This document shows, piece after piece, positions 1 to 9,245 of a stretch of DNA of 64,000 nucleotides. Origin of the DNA: Massilia sp. Root418 (lineage in GTDB: Bacteria; Pseudomonadota; Gammaproteobacteria; Burkholderiales; Burkholderiaceae_D); contig NZ_LMEC01000001.1 of NCBI RefSeq assembly GCF_001425265.1, positions 516,036 to 580,035 of the forward strand. The letters are read 5' to 3'. The position numbers were made by a program, and so were the translations under genes. Every line of letters begins with the position of its first letter. Within the stretch, counting starts at the first letter, position 1. The notes below the pieces were generated by a model. That model was not told where the DNA came from. It worked only from the letters and a program-made list of their open reading frames with translations, and did no database searches.

Positions 1-957
1 CTCCTGGGCGAACGGCGACAGCGTGCGGCCCTCCTTCGCTGCAGTGGTCATGGCATTGGCCTGGGCCAGCGCATACGCCAGCCACACCGCATAGTCGCTA
101 TTGTCCTCGACCTTGGCGCCCTTGAACTGCTCGGCCAGGGTGACCACGGCCTTGCCGGTCTTGGGGTCCAGCGAGACGGACGCCAGCCGCACCAGCTGCA
201 AGCGCGTGAGCGGCTTGCCGTCGATCTTGGCCACGGCCGCCAGCCGTTCCCAGCTCGGAATCTGGCTGGGCTGGACGGCGACGGCCTGCAAAGCGGCCTG
301 CTCCAGGCCGGCGCGGTTGCCCAGGCGCGCCTGGGTGTCGGCCAGGAAACGCCAGGCCTGGGCGCTTTGGGGATCGACCTGGGTGGCTTTATGGAACAGC
401 ATTTCAGCCGCCGCCCAGTTCTTCTCCATGAAATAGGTGTCGCCCTCCATCAGGAAAGCGGACGCGAACCTGGGATCGGCCAGCTGGGCTTCGCGGTACT
501 TGGCCCGTGCGGCATCGTACTCGCCCTTGTGGAACAGCACTTCGCCTTCGGCATACGCTTTGGCCGCCGCCTCGCTCGGCTTGTAGTCCGGCACCCCGGC
601 CGGATCGGCCTGCATGCGCAGCACTTCGGCGGCCAGGGGGTCGTTGGTGGCCAGTTTCAGCGCCGCCCGCGCCAGGCCTTCGGCTTGCTGGCGAGCCTTG
701 GCCGCCGCGTCCTCGGGCAGTCCGGGGACCAGGGTTTGCAGCAGGTAGGCCGCTGCGGACAGCGGACTGGCGGCATCCGGCGACAAGTTACGCGCCGCCT
801 CGAACTTGTCCAGCGCCTCCTTGTATTTGCCTGCCGCCTGCAGCGCGTGCCCTTCGGACACCAGTTTCTGGCTTTCCGAGCTGCCGAACAGATCGGCCCG
901 CGCCGGCTGTGCCGCGCAAATGCCAAGGACCAGGGCGAGGATGAGTTGACGCAGCAT
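1..957 (-). CDS. TPR-repeat protein, exported, C-terminus outside window
   Basis: Open frame of 319 codons from ATG at 957 to the window edge with no stop, so the C-terminus is missing. Residues 1-21 form a signal peptide (charged MLRQ, hydrophobic core, cleavage near QPARA/D). The rest is alpha-helical with TPR-like units, for example around residues 35-50 (GHALQAAGKYKEALDKFEAA) and 105-150 (AYAEGEVLFHKGEYDAARAK, then FLMEGDTYFMEKNWAAAEML). Such proteins are periplasmic scaffolds; the partner is unknown. It is the last visible gene of the mltG-tmk-holB-pilZ-GNAT run and starts 13 bases after the GNAT stop. Confident as a gene and as TPR, not on its function. Confidence 0.8.
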   Translation of the reverse strand, partial: MLRQLILALVLGICAAQPARADLFGSSESQKLVSEGHALQAAGKYKEALDKFEAARNLSPDAASPLSAAAYLLQTLVPGLPEDAAAKARQQAEGLARAALKLATNDPLAAEVLRMQADPAGVPDYKPSEAAAKAYAEGEVLFHKGEYDAARAKYREAQLADPRFASAFLMEGDTYFMEKNWAAAEMLFHKATQVDPQSAQAWRFLADTQARLGNRAGLEQAALQAVAVQPSQIPSWERLAAVAKIDGKPLTRLQLVRLASVSLDPKTGKAVVTLAEQFKGAKVEDNSDYAVWLAYALAQANAMTTAAKEGRTLSPFAQE

Positions 958-970
958 GCCGGCTCCGGGT

Positions 971-1495
971 TCAGGCAACGCGCTTGCCAAGAATGATCAG
1001 GTCGCGCTCGACGCCGTCCAGATTGGCAACCCTGGGCAGATTGGCCCAGGTTTCAAAACCGAACTTGGAGAACAGGCCGAGGCTGGGCTGGTTGTGGCCG
1101 AAGATGAAGCCCAGCAGCGTGTGCACCTTGATGCTGGGTGCGAAGTCGATTGCTTCCTGCAAGGCGTAGCGGCCGATGCCCTTGCCGCGCGCCGCCTCGT
1201 CGATATAGATCGACACTTCGGCCGTGCCCGAGTACGCGGGACGGCCGTAGAAATTGGAGTAGGAAATCCAGCCCAGGATCGCCGGCGCGGCGTTGTCCGT
1301 GCCCGTGGCGGCAGCCCGCTCAATCACCCATAGCGGGCGGCGTTCGGGCGTATGCTCGTGGAACCAGGCCAGGCGCGACCCGACCGATACCGGCTCGGTG
1401 TCGGCGGTGACTTCACGGGAAGCGACTGTGCTGTTGTAGATGGCCACGATGGCGGGCAGGTCGTCGAGGGTGGCAATGCGATGGCGGAAAGACAT
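971..1495 (-). CDS. GNAT N-acetyltransferase, phosphinothricin-acetyltransferase-like
   Basis: 174 residues, cytoplasmic. The N-terminus (RIATLDDLPAIVAIYNSTV) and the central region (ISYSNFYGRPAYSGTAEVSI) match the Pat/YwnH branch of GNAT enzymes, which acetylate amino groups of small molecules with acetyl-CoA. The acetyl-CoA pyrophosphate loop is visible as ARGKGIG near residues 102-108, preceded by the usual beta strand SIYIDE. Near the C-terminus a GHNQPSLGLFSKFGFE stretch is typical of this branch. It lies 18 bases after pilZ and 13 bases before the TPR gene and is probably cotranscribed. In related genomes tatD is often found in this position. The substrate cannot be told from sequence. 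Confidence 0.85.
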   Translation of the reverse strand: MSFRHRIATLDDLPAIVAIYNSTVASREVTADTEPVSVGSRLAWFHEHTPERRPLWVIERAAATGTDNAAPAILGWISYSNFYGRPAYSGTAEVSIYIDEAARGKGIGRYALQEAIDFAPSIKVHTLLGFIFGHNQPSLGLFSKFGFETWANLPRVANLDGVERDLIILGKRVA

Positions 1496-1513
1496 GGGTC
1501 GTCAGGTAGAGGA

Positions 1514-1891
1514 TTAAAGGGTGTGCGTGGCGCGCGAGGAGCGCAGCGCGGCGCCGAGGATTTCCTCGATGCGGGCGCGCACGCGCTGGCCGGTTTCGTC
1601 GTCGGGGAAATGCAGGCCAATGCCCTGCGCCTTGTTGTGGGCGGCGGACGGCGGCGTGATCCAGGCAACCTTGCCGGCGATCGGGTATTTGGTGGCGTCG
1701 TCCATCAGGGCCAGGATCAGGTAGATCTCGTCGCCGATCTTGTAGGGCTTCTGGGTTGGCACGAAGATGCCGCCATGCTTCAGGAACGGCATATAGGCCG
1801 CGTACAGCGCAGCCTTTTCCTTGATGGCCAGCGACAGCACGGAGGGCCGCGCGATCGGGACGGCGTTCGGATCGATGGTGCTGCCGGTCAA
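1514..1891 (-). CDS. pilZ: PilZ-domain protein (type IV pilus PilZ type)
   Basis: About 125 residues. The core (LSLAIKEKAALYAAYMPFLK, GGIFVPTQ, YPIAGKVAWITPP, GIGLHFPDD) is that of the small stand-alone PilZ encoded after holB in many beta- and gammaproteobacteria and needed for type IV pilus assembly. The RxxxR and D/NxSxxG residues of c-di-GMP binders are not visible, as expected for this subgroup, so it probably does not bind the nucleotide. Start choice: there is no ATG. TTG at 1891 has an AAGGA six bases upstream; TTG at 1906, overlapping holB, has no such site and would add five residues. Translation is probably coupled to holB. Confidence 0.85.
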   Translation of the reverse strand: MTGSTIDPNAVPIARPSVLSLAIKEKAALYAAYMPFLKHGGIFVPTQKPYKIGDEIYLILALMDDATKYPIAGKVAWITPPSAAHNKAQGIGLHFPDDETGQRVRARIEEILGAALRSSRATHTL

Positions 1892-1902
1892 TTCGTTTCC
1901 TT

Positions 1903-2928
1903 TCAAGCGCAGCTTGCCGCGTAGTCCAGCAGCATATCCTCAATAAACAGCTTGGGCGACAGCGGGTGGTCGGCAATCGCGCGGCGCTCGTTCACGCTCT
2001 TGATCGCCGCCATCAGCCTGGCGGTGTGGACCTTGTCCGCCAGTCCCGCCAACTCCTTGCGGTAACGAGGATAATAACGGATGTTGCCGGACAATTTGTA
2101 GGAAAACATGTCGTAAAGCCAGCGCTGCAGCCAAGAGACCAGCGCGGCCAGCGGCACTTTCTGCATTTTGTCGGCCGCGCGCAGCGCCGCTTCCACGCTG
2201 GGGTGGGCCAGCATCTGCAGCAGCATGTCCATTTCTTCGCGGCTGCCGGACTCGGACTGTGCCAGCGCGGCCAGGGGTGCGCCGCCCTGCTCGCGCAGCC
2301 AGCTGTCGGCGTCCGCCACGCCCTGCGCCTTGAGCCAGGCCAGCGCTTCATCGTGCCCAGGCATCGGCAGCGCGAACTTGCGGCAGCGCGACAGGATGGT
2401 GGGCAGCAGCCGGTCGAGGCTGTTCGACGACAGCAGGAACACCGTGCCCGGCGGCGGCTCTTCCAGCGTTTTCAGCAGCGCGTTCGAGGCCGGCATATTC
2501 AGCGCCTCGGCCGGATACAGCACCACCACGCGCAAGCCCTGGCGGTGGGTGGAGATGTTCATGAAGTCGGCCAGCTGCCGGATCTGTTCGATCTTGATCT
2601 CTTTGGACGGGGTCTTGGTCTTGGCGGCCTTCTTTTCCTCGCCCTCCTCGCCTTCGCCGCTCAGCTCGTCCTCGAACGATTCCGGGCGCACGCGCCGGAA
2701 ATCGGGGTGGTTTTGCTGGCCGAACCAGCCGCAGGACACGCACTGGCCGCAGGCGTGGCCGCCGGGCCCGGCGTTCTCGCACAGCAGCGACTGGGCGAAG
2801 TGCTCGATGAAGTCCGCTTTGCCGGTGCCGGCCGCGCCGTGGAACAGGATGGCGTGCGGCATGCGGGCGCGCAGCGTTTGCAGCTGGGCCCAGGCCGGCT
2901 CCTGCCAGGGGTAGATGGCCGCGCTCAT
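1903..2928 (-). CDS. holB: DNA polymerase III subunit delta'
   Basis: 341 residues. This is the clamp-loader subunit that, with delta and tau/gamma, opens the beta clamp. The N-terminus carries a degenerate P-loop (GAAGTGKAD, lacking the Ser/Thr after Lys), as expected for delta', which does not hydrolyse ATP. Four cysteines of the zinc module lie around residues 50-66 ([17 protein letters not shown]). The SRC sensor motif appears in [13 protein letters not shown] charged Glu/Lys-rich insertion follows [14 protein letters not shown]. Its ATG overlaps the tmk stop as ATGA at 2925-2928, and its end runs into the region used to start pilZ, so the three genes are tightly coupled. Confidence 0.95.
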   Translation of the reverse strand: MSAAIYPWQEPAWAQLQTLRARMPHAILFHGAAGTGKADFIEHFAQSLLCENAGPGGHACGQCVSCGWFGQQNHPDFRRVRPESFEDELSGEGEEGEEKKAAKTKTPSKEIKIEQIRQLADFMNISTHRQGLRVVVLYPAEALNMPASNALLKTLEEPPPGTVFLLSSNSLDRLLPTILSRCRKFALPMPGHDEALAWLKAQGVADADSWLREQGGAPLAALAQSESGSREEMDMLLQMLAHPSVEAALRAADKMQKVPLAALVSWLQRWLYDMFSYKLSGNIRYYPRYRKELAGLADKVHTARLMAAIKSVNERRAIADHPLSPKLFIEDMLLDYAASCA

Positions 2929-3545
2929 GCCAGCACGCCGTCCAGGATGGCCGCCAGTTCCAGCTGGATGTCGGCAATGCTGCGGGTGGAATCGATCACG
3001 CGGAAGCGCTGCGGCGCCTCGGCCGCGCGGCGCAGGTATTCACTGCGGGTGGCGTGGAAAAAGTGTTCCTTTTCGCGCTCGAACTTGTCCAGGTCGCGGG
3101 TCGAATCGAGCCGCGCGCGCGCCACTTCCAGCGGCACGTCGAACAGGAAAGTCAGGTCCGGTTCCAGGTCGGCGTGCACCCAGTGCGCCAGCGTTTCCAG
3201 CTTGGCGCGGTCCAGGCCGCGTCCCGCGCCCTGGTAGGCGAAGCTGGCGTCGGTGAAGCGGTCGGTCAGCACCCAGTCGCCGCGCGCCAGGGCGGGCGCG
3301 ATCACCTGCGCCAGGTGCTCGCGCCGGCTGGCGAACACCAGCAGGGTTTCCGTCTCCAGGTGCATTTTTTCGTGCAGGAACAGTTCGCGGATCTTCTCGC
3401 CCAGCGGCGTGCCGCCCGGCTCGCGGGTACTGACCAGCGGGATGCCGCGCGCGCGGATGTAGTCGGTCACAAAGCTGATGTGGGTCGATTTGCCGGCGCC
3501 GTCTATGCCTTCGAAACTGATGAACTTGCCGCTATGTTGTTTCAT
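2925..3545 (-). CDS. tmk: thymidylate kinase
   Basis: 206 residues, the normal length for dTMP kinase, which phosphorylates dTMP to dTDP. The P-loop [11 protein letters not shown] is at residues 12-22. The substrate-binding DR motif lies in [19 protein letters not shown] and the dTMP-binding [12 protein letters not shown] follows strand 2. The lid lies near [16 protein letters not shown]. It sits between mltG (14-base gap) and holB (4-base overlap), the standard beta/gammaproteobacterial arrangement. Confidence 0.97.
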   Translation of the reverse strand: MKQHSGKFISFEGIDGAGKSTHISFVTDYIRARGIPLVSTREPGGTPLGEKIRELFLHEKMHLETETLLVFASRREHLAQVIAPALARGDWVLTDRFTDASFAYQGAGRGLDRAKLETLAHWVHADLEPDLTFLFDVPLEVARARLDSTRDLDKFEREKEHFFHATRSEYLRRAAEAPQRFRVIDSTRSIADIQLELAAILDGVLA

Positions 3546-3559
3546 GTAACTCTGAGTGT

Positions 3560-4546
3560 TTAACGTTGATACTGATTCACTGCCCGGTTGTGGTCGGTCA
3601 GGTTATCGGAAAACTGGCTGGTGCCGTTGCCGCGCGAGACGAAATACAGCGCCCCGGTCTTGGCCGGCGCCAGCGCCGCCGTGAGCGACTGCACGCCTGG
3701 CAGCGCGATCGGGGTCGGCGGCAGGCCGGCCCGGGTATAGGTATTGTACGGGGTGTCCGTCTCCAGGTCTTTTTTGCGGATCTTCCCGTCGTACTTGGCG
3801 CCCATGCCGTAGATCACGGTGGGATCGGTCTGCAGCAGCATGCCGAGGCGCAAACGGTTCACGAACACGCCCGCAATCATGTTGCGCTCGGATTTCTGGC
3901 CGGTTTCCTTTTCCACGATGGAGGCCATGGTCAGCGCCTCGTACGGGTTCTTGTACGGCAGGTTGGGATCGCGCTTCTCCCACGCTTCGCTGAGCTTGGC
4001 GATCAGCATGGCGTGCGCCTGGCGGAAGATGGCCAGCTCGCTCGATCCCTTGGCGAACAGGTAGGTGTCCGGGAAGAACAGCCCTTCGGGCGCCTTGAAC
4101 TCCGGGGACACCAGCGCCATCAGCTCGCTGTCCGACATGGCGATGGTGTCGTGCTTCAAGCCCTTGTGGGCCGCCACGGCCTGGCGCATCTGGCGGAAAG
4201 TCCAGCCCTCGATGATGGTGAGCTGCTCCTGGGCGAACTCGCCGCGCACCAGCTGGTCGATCAGGCGCAGCGGCGTGGTGCCGGGTTTCAGCTCATAGGC
4301 GCCGGCCTTGAGCCGGGACGACTTTTGCGTGAACCGCGCCAGCAGGTTGAACAGCAGCGGCTGGATGGGGATGCCGGCCTCGGCGATCTGCTGCCCTGCG
4401 GCGTGGGCGCCGCTGCCGGGCACGATGGTGAAATCAATCGGTGGCTCTTCCGTAATAATCGGCTGCTGCGCCCACCAGGCAAACCCGCCGCCGGCTGCTG
4501 CGGCAGCCAGGATACCCAACACTATCGTCTTTTTTATGAATGACAT
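3560..4546 (-). CDS. mltG: endolytic murein transglycosylase MltG
   Basis: 328 residues. Inner-membrane lytic transglycosylase thought to terminate nascent peptidoglycan strands. One N-terminal membrane helix ([20 protein letters not shown]) precedes the YceG domain. The catalytic Glu lies in the family signature [20 protein letters not shown], followed by [19 protein letters not shown]. Start: ATG at 4546 (MSFIKK) is preferred; an in-frame TTG at 4561 would add five residues of no family resemblance. It is the first gene of the mltG-tmk-holB-pilZ run and is divergent from ygfZ. Confidence 0.95.
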   Translation of the reverse strand: MSFIKKTIVLGILAAAAAGGGFAWWAQQPIITEEPPIDFTIVPGSGAHAAGQQIAEAGIPIQPLLFNLLARFTQKSSRLKAGAYELKPGTTPLRLIDQLVRGEFAQEQLTIIEGWTFRQMRQAVAAHKGLKHDTIAMSDSELMALVSPEFKAPEGLFFPDTYLFAKGSSELAIFRQAHAMLIAKLSEAWEKRDPNLPYKNPYEALTMASIVEKETGQKSERNMIAGVFVNRLRLGMLLQTDPTVIYGMGAKYDGKIRKKDLETDTPYNTYTRAGLPPTPIALPGVQSLTAALAPAKTGALYFVSRGNGTSQFSDNLTDHNRAVNQYQR

Positions 4547-4648
4547 CTTTGCTAGCCACAAGGCTTGGAGTTAAGGCCGGCTGTCAGGCCGGCAGTTACG
4601 CTGACGGGCGCTTTTTCGCAGCGTCCGGCGCGAATTCTTCTACATCAC

Positions 4649-4654
4649 TATAAT
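4649..4654 (+). promoter_or_regulatory. candidate -10 box upstream of ygfZ
   Basis: A perfect TATAAT lies 45 bases before the ygfZ ATG in the 152-base gap between mltG and ygfZ. No good -35 box is visible at the usual distance (the region is CGCGAATTCTTC-like), so this is a candidate only. The same gap holds GGCCGGC twice (around 4574-4593), which could form a 6-bp hairpin. Confidence 0.4.
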
Positions 4655-4698
4655 TAGGCCGTAATGATAATGCTTTAATCGTCAATCTATTGGAATTT

Positions 4699-5730
4699 AT
4701 GAGTAACTGGAATCAACTTCTCGCGCCGCAGGGCAAGCCGCTGACCCCGACCGAACTGGCCGTGGGCTTTGTCGCCGCCATCACCGACCAGGGCCTGATC
4801 GCATTGACCGGCGAAGACTCGGCCGGTTTCCTGCACAATCAGTTGACCAACGACGTGGAGCATCTGGGCCTGGACGACGTGCGCCTGGCCGGCTACTGCA
4901 CCCCGAAAGGCCGGCTGCAAGCCACTTTCCTCCTGTGGCGCAGCGAGGAAGCCATCTTCCTGCAATTGCCGCGCGAAATCCAGCCCGCACTGCAGAAGCG
5001 CCTGAGCATGTTCGTGCTGCGCGCCAAGACCAAGCTGGCCGACGCCACCGATGCGCCTGCCACGCAGGTGCTACTGGGCCTGGGCGGCGGCATGGCCGAG
5101 GCAGTGCTACAGACCTGGTTCGAGCCGCTGCCGGAAAAGCCGTACAGCAAGGTCGAGCATGCGCTGGGCACCCTGCTGCGCGTGGCCGACGCCTTTGGCG
5201 CGCCGCGCTACTTGTGGCTGACCTCGGCCGACATCGCGGCCACGGTCGCGCCCGTGCTGGCGGACAAGCTGAACGTGGGCGGCAATGAGGCCTGGCGCCT
5301 GGCCGAAATCCATGCCGGCGTGCCGCAGATCGGCGCCGCCACGCAGGAACAGTTCGTGCCGCAGATGATCAATTACGAGCTGCTGGGCGGCGTCAACTTC
5401 AAGAAAGGCTGCTATCCAGGCCAGGAAATCGTGGCGCGCAGCCAGTACCTGGGCAAGCTCAAGCGCCGCACGGCCCTGGTACGCATCGCGGACGCATCCG
5501 CTGCCGCAGGCGCCGAAGTCTTTGCCGAGTCCGATCCTTCCCAGCCTTGCGGCATGGTGGTGAACGCCGCGCCGAACGGCCTCGGCGGCGTGGACGCGCT
5601 GGTGGAAATGAAGCTGGACGCGCTGGAACAGGGCACCGCGCAAGCGGGCACGGTGCGCCTGGGCGCGGCGGACGGCGTGGCGCTGGAATTCCTGCCCATG
5701 CCCTACGTGCTGGACAAGCTCGACGTCTAG
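4699..5730 (+). CDS. ygfZ: folate-binding YgfZ/GcvT-like protein
   Basis: 343 residues. YgfZ is a tetrahydrofolate-dependent protein that supports synthesis or repair of some iron-sulfur clusters. The diagnostic motif KGCYPGQEIV with its essential Cys lies near residue 235. The N-terminal part (LIALTGEDSAGFLHNQLTND) is the GcvT-like folate fold. Start: ATG at 4699; an in-frame TTG at 4690 is less likely. The stop is one base before the ATG of the next gene, so the three plus-strand genes 4699-6762 form an operon. Confidence 0.93.
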   Translation: MSNWNQLLAPQGKPLTPTELAVGFVAAITDQGLIALTGEDSAGFLHNQLTNDVEHLGLDDVRLAGYCTPKGRLQATFLLWRSEEAIFLQLPREIQPALQKRLSMFVLRAKTKLADATDAPATQVLLGLGGGMAEAVLQTWFEPLPEKPYSKVEHALGTLLRVADAFGAPRYLWLTSADIAATVAPVLADKLNVGGNEAWRLAEIHAGVPQIGAATQEQFVPQMINYELLGGVNFKKGCYPGQEIVARSQYLGKLKRRTALVRIADASAAAGAEVFAESDPSQPCGMVVNAAPNGLGGVDALVEMKLDALEQGTAQAGTVRLGAADGVALEFLPMPYVLDKLDV

Positions 5731-5731
5731 C

Positions 5732-6022
5732 ATGACCGATTTGTACATTTACTACCAGGTGCGGGAGGCCGACACAGCCGCCCTGCACGGCGCGGTCACG
5801 GCCATGCAGGCGAGCCTGGCCGGCGCTTGCGGCAGTGCGCCGCAGCTGAAACGCCGTCCCCAGGCCAGGGATGGCTTGCAGACCTGGATGGAAGTTTATC
5901 CGGCGGTGCCGGACGGTTTCGAGGCCGCGCTGTCGGCCGCCGTCCAGCAGTCCGGGCTGCTGCCGCTCACGGCCGGCCCCCGCCACACCGAAGTTTTTAC
6001 GGATCTGTCCTCATGTGTTTGA
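5732..6022 (+). CDS. DUF4936 family protein
   Basis: 96 residues, no signal peptide. The sequence (LYIYYQVREADTAALHGAV, LKRRPQARDGLQTWMEVYPA) fits the small DUF4936 family commonly found next to ygfZ in Burkholderiales; the family has no known function. The compact alpha/beta pattern resembles ferredoxin-fold dimeric proteins, but that is only an impression. It starts one base after the ygfZ stop and overlaps the next gene by 10 bases. Confidence 0.8.
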   Translation: MTDLYIYYQVREADTAALHGAVTAMQASLAGACGSAPQLKRRPQARDGLQTWMEVYPAVPDGFEAALSAAVQQSGLLPLTAGPRHTEVFTDLSSCV

Positions 6023-6762
6023 TTGTTTTCGCCTGGCAGGTGGTTCCGGCCGTGCCGCTGATCGCCGCCGCCAACCGCGACGAATACTATGCGCGCGAGG
6101 CCGCCCCGGCCGCGCCCTGGCCGGATCAGCCGCGCATCTACGCCGGGCGCGATTTGAAGGCCGGCGGCAGCTGGATGGGAATCAGCCAGGCCGATGCCCA
6201 GGCGGGTTCCGGCTCGCCGCGCTTTGCCGCCATCACCAACATCCGGGCGCCGCAGGAGCACAAGGCAGATGCGCCTTCGCGCGGGCAGCTGGTGTCGGAC
6301 TTCCTGGCCGGCAGCATGTCGCCGGCCGAATACATCGAGCAGATCCGCGCTGGCGCGCACGCCTACAACGGCTTCAACCTTGTCGTCGGCGACCGCGACA
6401 CGCTGATCTGGTACTCCAACAAGGGCGGCGATGATCCGCGCAACGGCCAGCCGCTCACGCCGGGGATCTACGGCCTGTCGAACGCCACGCTGGACGCGCC
6501 GTGGCCCAAAGTGCTGAAGACGAAAGCCCAGTTCGCCAGCCTGCTGTGCCTGGGCGCACCGGACGACGCCTACTTCGAAATGCTGGCCGATACAACCCGC
6601 GCGCCCGACCAGCGCCTGCCGGAGACCGGCGTGCCGATCGAGGTGGAGCGCCTGCTGTCCGCCGTGCGCATCGAATCGCCCGGCTACGGCACCCGCAGCT
6701 CGACCGTCGTCAAACTCTACGCCGACGCCCCAGCAGTGCTGCACGAAATGCTGATCCAGTAG
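6013..6762 (+). CDS. NRDE (TANGO2-like) family protein
   Basis: 249 residues starting MCLIVFAW, the conserved start of this family, with the name-giving ANRDEYY near residue 20 and the RDLKAGGSWMGIS stretch after it. The N-terminal Cys2 is the residue expected of an N-terminal-nucleophile-like fold. Eukaryotic TANGO2 proteins are linked to haem or lipid handling; the bacterial role is not settled. The ATG at 6013 lies inside the end of the DUF4936 gene. The stop is six bases from the stop of the convergent LysR gene. Confidence 0.88.
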   Translation: MCLIVFAWQVVPAVPLIAAANRDEYYAREAAPAAPWPDQPRIYAGRDLKAGGSWMGISQADAQAGSGSPRFAAITNIRAPQEHKADAPSRGQLVSDFLAGSMSPAEYIEQIRAGAHAYNGFNLVVGDRDTLIWYSNKGGDDPRNGQPLTPGIYGLSNATLDAPWPKVLKTKAQFASLLCLGAPDDAYFEMLADTTRAPDQRLPETGVPIEVERLLSAVRIESPGYGTRSSTVVKLYADAPAVLHEMLIQ

Positions 6763-6768
6763 AGCAAA

Positions 6769-7659
6769 CTAGCCGCGTACCGCGCACAGCCCGTGGATCA
6801 GGCTGCGCAGCCAGCGGTGGGCGGGGTCGGCGTCCATGCGCGGGTGCCACAGCATGCAGACGGTGACCTGGGGCGCCGCCAGCGGCAAGGCGAAGGTATG
6901 CAGACCGTCGCGCAGCTTGCCGGTCTGGCGTTCCGGTACGCTGGCAATGAGATCGGAGCCGCGCGCCAGCGCCAGCGCTGCTGAAAAACTCCCGACGATG
7001 GTCGCCACCGTCCGCTCGTGGCCTGCCTGCCGCAAGGCCTCGTCTATCGGCCCTCTTTCCAGCCCCTGCCGCGATACCGCGATATGGCGTCCCTGCGCGT
7101 AGCGGGCCGCGCTCACGGCGCGCCCGCTTAGCGGGTGCCCGGGCCGCACCACGCCGACGAACCAGTCCCGGAACAGCGCGCGCGTGCGCACCTCGGGGCC
7201 GGTCGCCTTGCCTATCACGCCGGTTTCCAGGTCCACCGTGCCGTCGCGCAGCGCGGTGCTTTCCTTGTCCAGCTTGTCCATGAAACACAGCCGCACGCCG
7301 GGCGCCTCGGCGGCGACCCGCGAGATGAGTTCGGCGCCGAAATTGTCGATGAAGCCTTCGCGGGCGCGGATCGTGAACGTGCGCTGCAGGCCCGCCAGAT
7401 CCAGCCGCTCCGCCGGCCGCAATACCGACTCCGCGTCCAGCACCAGTTGGCTGACACGCTCGCGCAGCTCCAGCGCGCGCGGCGTGGGCACCAGTCCGCG
7501 TCCGGCACGGACCAGCAAGGGATCGCCGGTCGTTTCCCGCAGGCGCGCCAGTGCCCGGCTCATGGCCGACGGGCTCAGCCGCAGCCGCCGCGCGGCACGC
7601 GCTACGCTCCCCTCCGACAGCAGCACGTCCAGCGTCATCAGCAAGTTGAAGTCAGTCAT
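6769..7659 (-). CDS. LysR-family transcriptional regulator
   Basis: 296 residues. The N-terminal winged HTH (LNLLMTLDVLLSEGSVARAA, LRLSPSAMSRALARLRE) is followed by a periplasmic-binding-protein-like effector domain. Start: ATG at 7659 gives the usual MTDFNLLM opening; upstream in-frame codons are not family-like. It is divergent from the DHA2 exporter at 7788 across 128 bases, the classic arrangement for a LysR protein controlling its neighbour in response to an exported or related compound. Confidence 0.92.
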   Translation of the reverse strand: MTDFNLLMTLDVLLSEGSVARAARRLRLSPSAMSRALARLRETTGDPLLVRAGRGLVPTPRALELRERVSQLVLDAESVLRPAERLDLAGLQRTFTIRAREGFIDNFGAELISRVAAEAPGVRLCFMDKLDKESTALRDGTVDLETGVIGKATGPEVRTRALFRDWFVGVVRPGHPLSGRAVSAARYAQGRHIAVSRQGLERGPIDEALRQAGHERTVATIVGSFSAALALARGSDLIASVPERQTGKLRDGLHTFALPLAAPQVTVCMLWHPRMDADPAHRWLRSLIHGLCAVRG

Positions 7660-7683
7660 GCCGAAACCATAGCACGGTCCGAT

Positions 7684-7693
7684 CCATATATGG
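7684..7693. promoter_or_regulatory. palindrome in LysR/exporter gap
   Basis: CCATATATGG, a perfect 10-bp palindrome 25 bases upstream of the LysR start and about 95 bases upstream of the exporter. A second dyad-rich stretch lies at about 7733-7765, with CCATGG repeated. Either could be part of the LysR binding region. This is inference from position only. Confidence 0.3.
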
Positions 7694-7787
7694 CGTCCCA
7701 TGCACTAATAAACTGCAAACGCTGCCCCTTCCGCCATGCCATGGCTGTGGATACCATGGTTGAAGACAACTTTGATCGGAAACCCGC

Positions 7788-9245
7788 ATGGACACTACCT
7801 CGGCCGCCATCGCCCGGCCTCCCATGGCGCCGGCCGCAAAATGGGCACTGGCCAGCCTCTCCCTGACTACCCTGCTGGCATCGCTCGGCACCAGCATCGC
7901 CAACGTCGGCCTGCCGACGCTCGCGAACGCCTTTGGCGCCACTTTCCAAAGCGTTCAATGGGTGGTGCTGGCCTATCTGCTGGCGATCACCACCGCCGTG
8001 GTCAGCGTCGGCCGGCTGGGCGACCTGCTGGGGCGGCGCCGGTTGCTGCTGGGTGGCATCATGCTGTTTACGGCCGCATCCGCCCTGTGCGGCGCCGCGC
8101 CGTCGCTGCCGGCGCTGATTGGTGCCCGCGCCGCGCAAGGCATAGGCGCCGCCGTGATGATGGCCCTGGCCATGGCCTTCGTCGCCGACACGGTGCCCAA
8201 GGCCCGCACTGGCAGCGCCATGGGCCTGCTCGGCACCATGTCCGCCGTCGGCACCGCGCTTGGGCCTACCCTGGGCGGGGCGCTCATCGCGGCCTTTGGC
8301 TGGCAGGCGATTTTTCTCGCCTGCGTGCCCGTCGGCCTGCTGGGACTGTTCCTCGCCCTGCGCTTCCTGCCGCCCGATTGCTGTTCGCCGCGCACCGTCG
8401 CGCCCGCGTTCGACCACCTTGGCACCCTGCTGCTCGGGCTGACGCTGGTGACTTATGCGCTGGCCATGACACTGGGTCGCGGACATTTCGGCCCGCTCAA
8501 TGCGGCACTGCTCTGCGCATCGGCCAGCGGCGGCGCCCTCTTCCTACTGGCCGAGAAAAAGGCCGCCTCTCCCCTGGTCCGGCTGGCATTGTTCCGCAGT
8601 CCCGCCCTCTCCGCAGGCTTCGCCATGAGCGCGCTGGTCACGACAGTCATGATGGCTACCCTGGTGGTAGGGCCGTTCTATTTGTCGGGCGCCCTGGCCC
8701 TGAGCCCTGCACAAGCGGGCCTGGCCATGTCCTGCGGTCCGGCAGTTGCGGCCCTCGCCGGCGTGCCCGCCGGGGGGCTGGTGGACCGCTACGGTCCGTA
8801 TGCCACGACCATCGCGGGGCTGGCCGCCATGGCGCTTGGCGCGTCGCTGCTGCCCTACGCTGCTGCGCGCTGGGCGGTCCCCGGCTACGTGGTGCCGCTT
8901 GGCGCCATCACAGCGGGTTACGCCCTGTTCCAGGCCGCGAACAACACCTCCGTGATGGCGGATGTCGCCGCCGACCGGCGCGGCGTGGTATCCGGCTTGC
9001 TGAACCTGTCGCGCAATCTTGGCCTGGTGACGGGGGCTTCGGTCATGGGCGCCATCTTCTCGTTCGGCGCCCACGCGGCAGACATGGCGTCGGCCCGCCC
9101 GGACGCGGTCGCCAGCGGCATGCGCCTTACCTTCGCCGTCGCTGCGGGCCTGGTGCTTTCTGCGCTCGCCATCGCTCGCACTGCGCGCATCCGGGAAAGG
9201 CCCAGGCAACAAGCGGAACCGGAGGAGCGCCAGCGTGCCGATTGA
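7788..9245 (+). CDS. MFS transporter, DHA2 (EmrB/QacA-like) family
   Basis: 485 residues with about 14 hydrophobic segments, as in DHA2 drug:proton antiporters. Motif A appears as GRLGDLLGRRR after helix 2, and motif C-like glycine-rich segments are seen around GSAMGLLGTMSAVGTALGPTLGG in helix 5. N-terminus cytoplasmic with an Ala-rich lead. It probably exports a toxic compound by proton antiport. The 3' end overlaps the outer-membrane barrel gene by 11 bases, and it is divergent from a LysR gene that probably regulates it. The substrate is unknown. Confidence 0.9.
   Translation: MDTTSAAIARPPMAPAAKWALASLSLTTLLASLGTSIANVGLPTLANAFGATFQSVQWVVLAYLLAITTAVVSVGRLGDLLGRRRLLLGGIMLFTAASALCGAAPSLPALIGARAAQGIGAAVMMALAMAFVADTVPKARTGSAMGLLGTMSAVGTALGPTLGGALIAAFGWQAIFLACVPVGLLGLFLALRFLPPDCCSPRTVAPAFDHLGTLLLGLTLVTYALAMTLGRGHFGPLNAALLCASASGGALFLLAEKKAASPLVRLALFRSPALSAGFAMSALVTTVMMATLVVGPFYLSGALALSPAQAGLAMSCGPAVAALAGVPAGGLVDRYGPYATTIAGLAAMALGASLLPYAAARWAVPGYVVPLGAITAGYALFQAANNTSVMADVAADRRGVVSGLLNLSRNLGLVTGASVMGAIFSFGAHAADMASARPDAVASGMRLTFAVAAGLVLSALAIARTARIRERPRQQAEPEERQRAD

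Noticed and set aside
6769..7659. LysR gene as the PhcA master regulator of the phc-like system
   Set aside because: It is 43 kb away, divergent from and evidently paired with a drug exporter, and no PhcA-specific feature could be seen.
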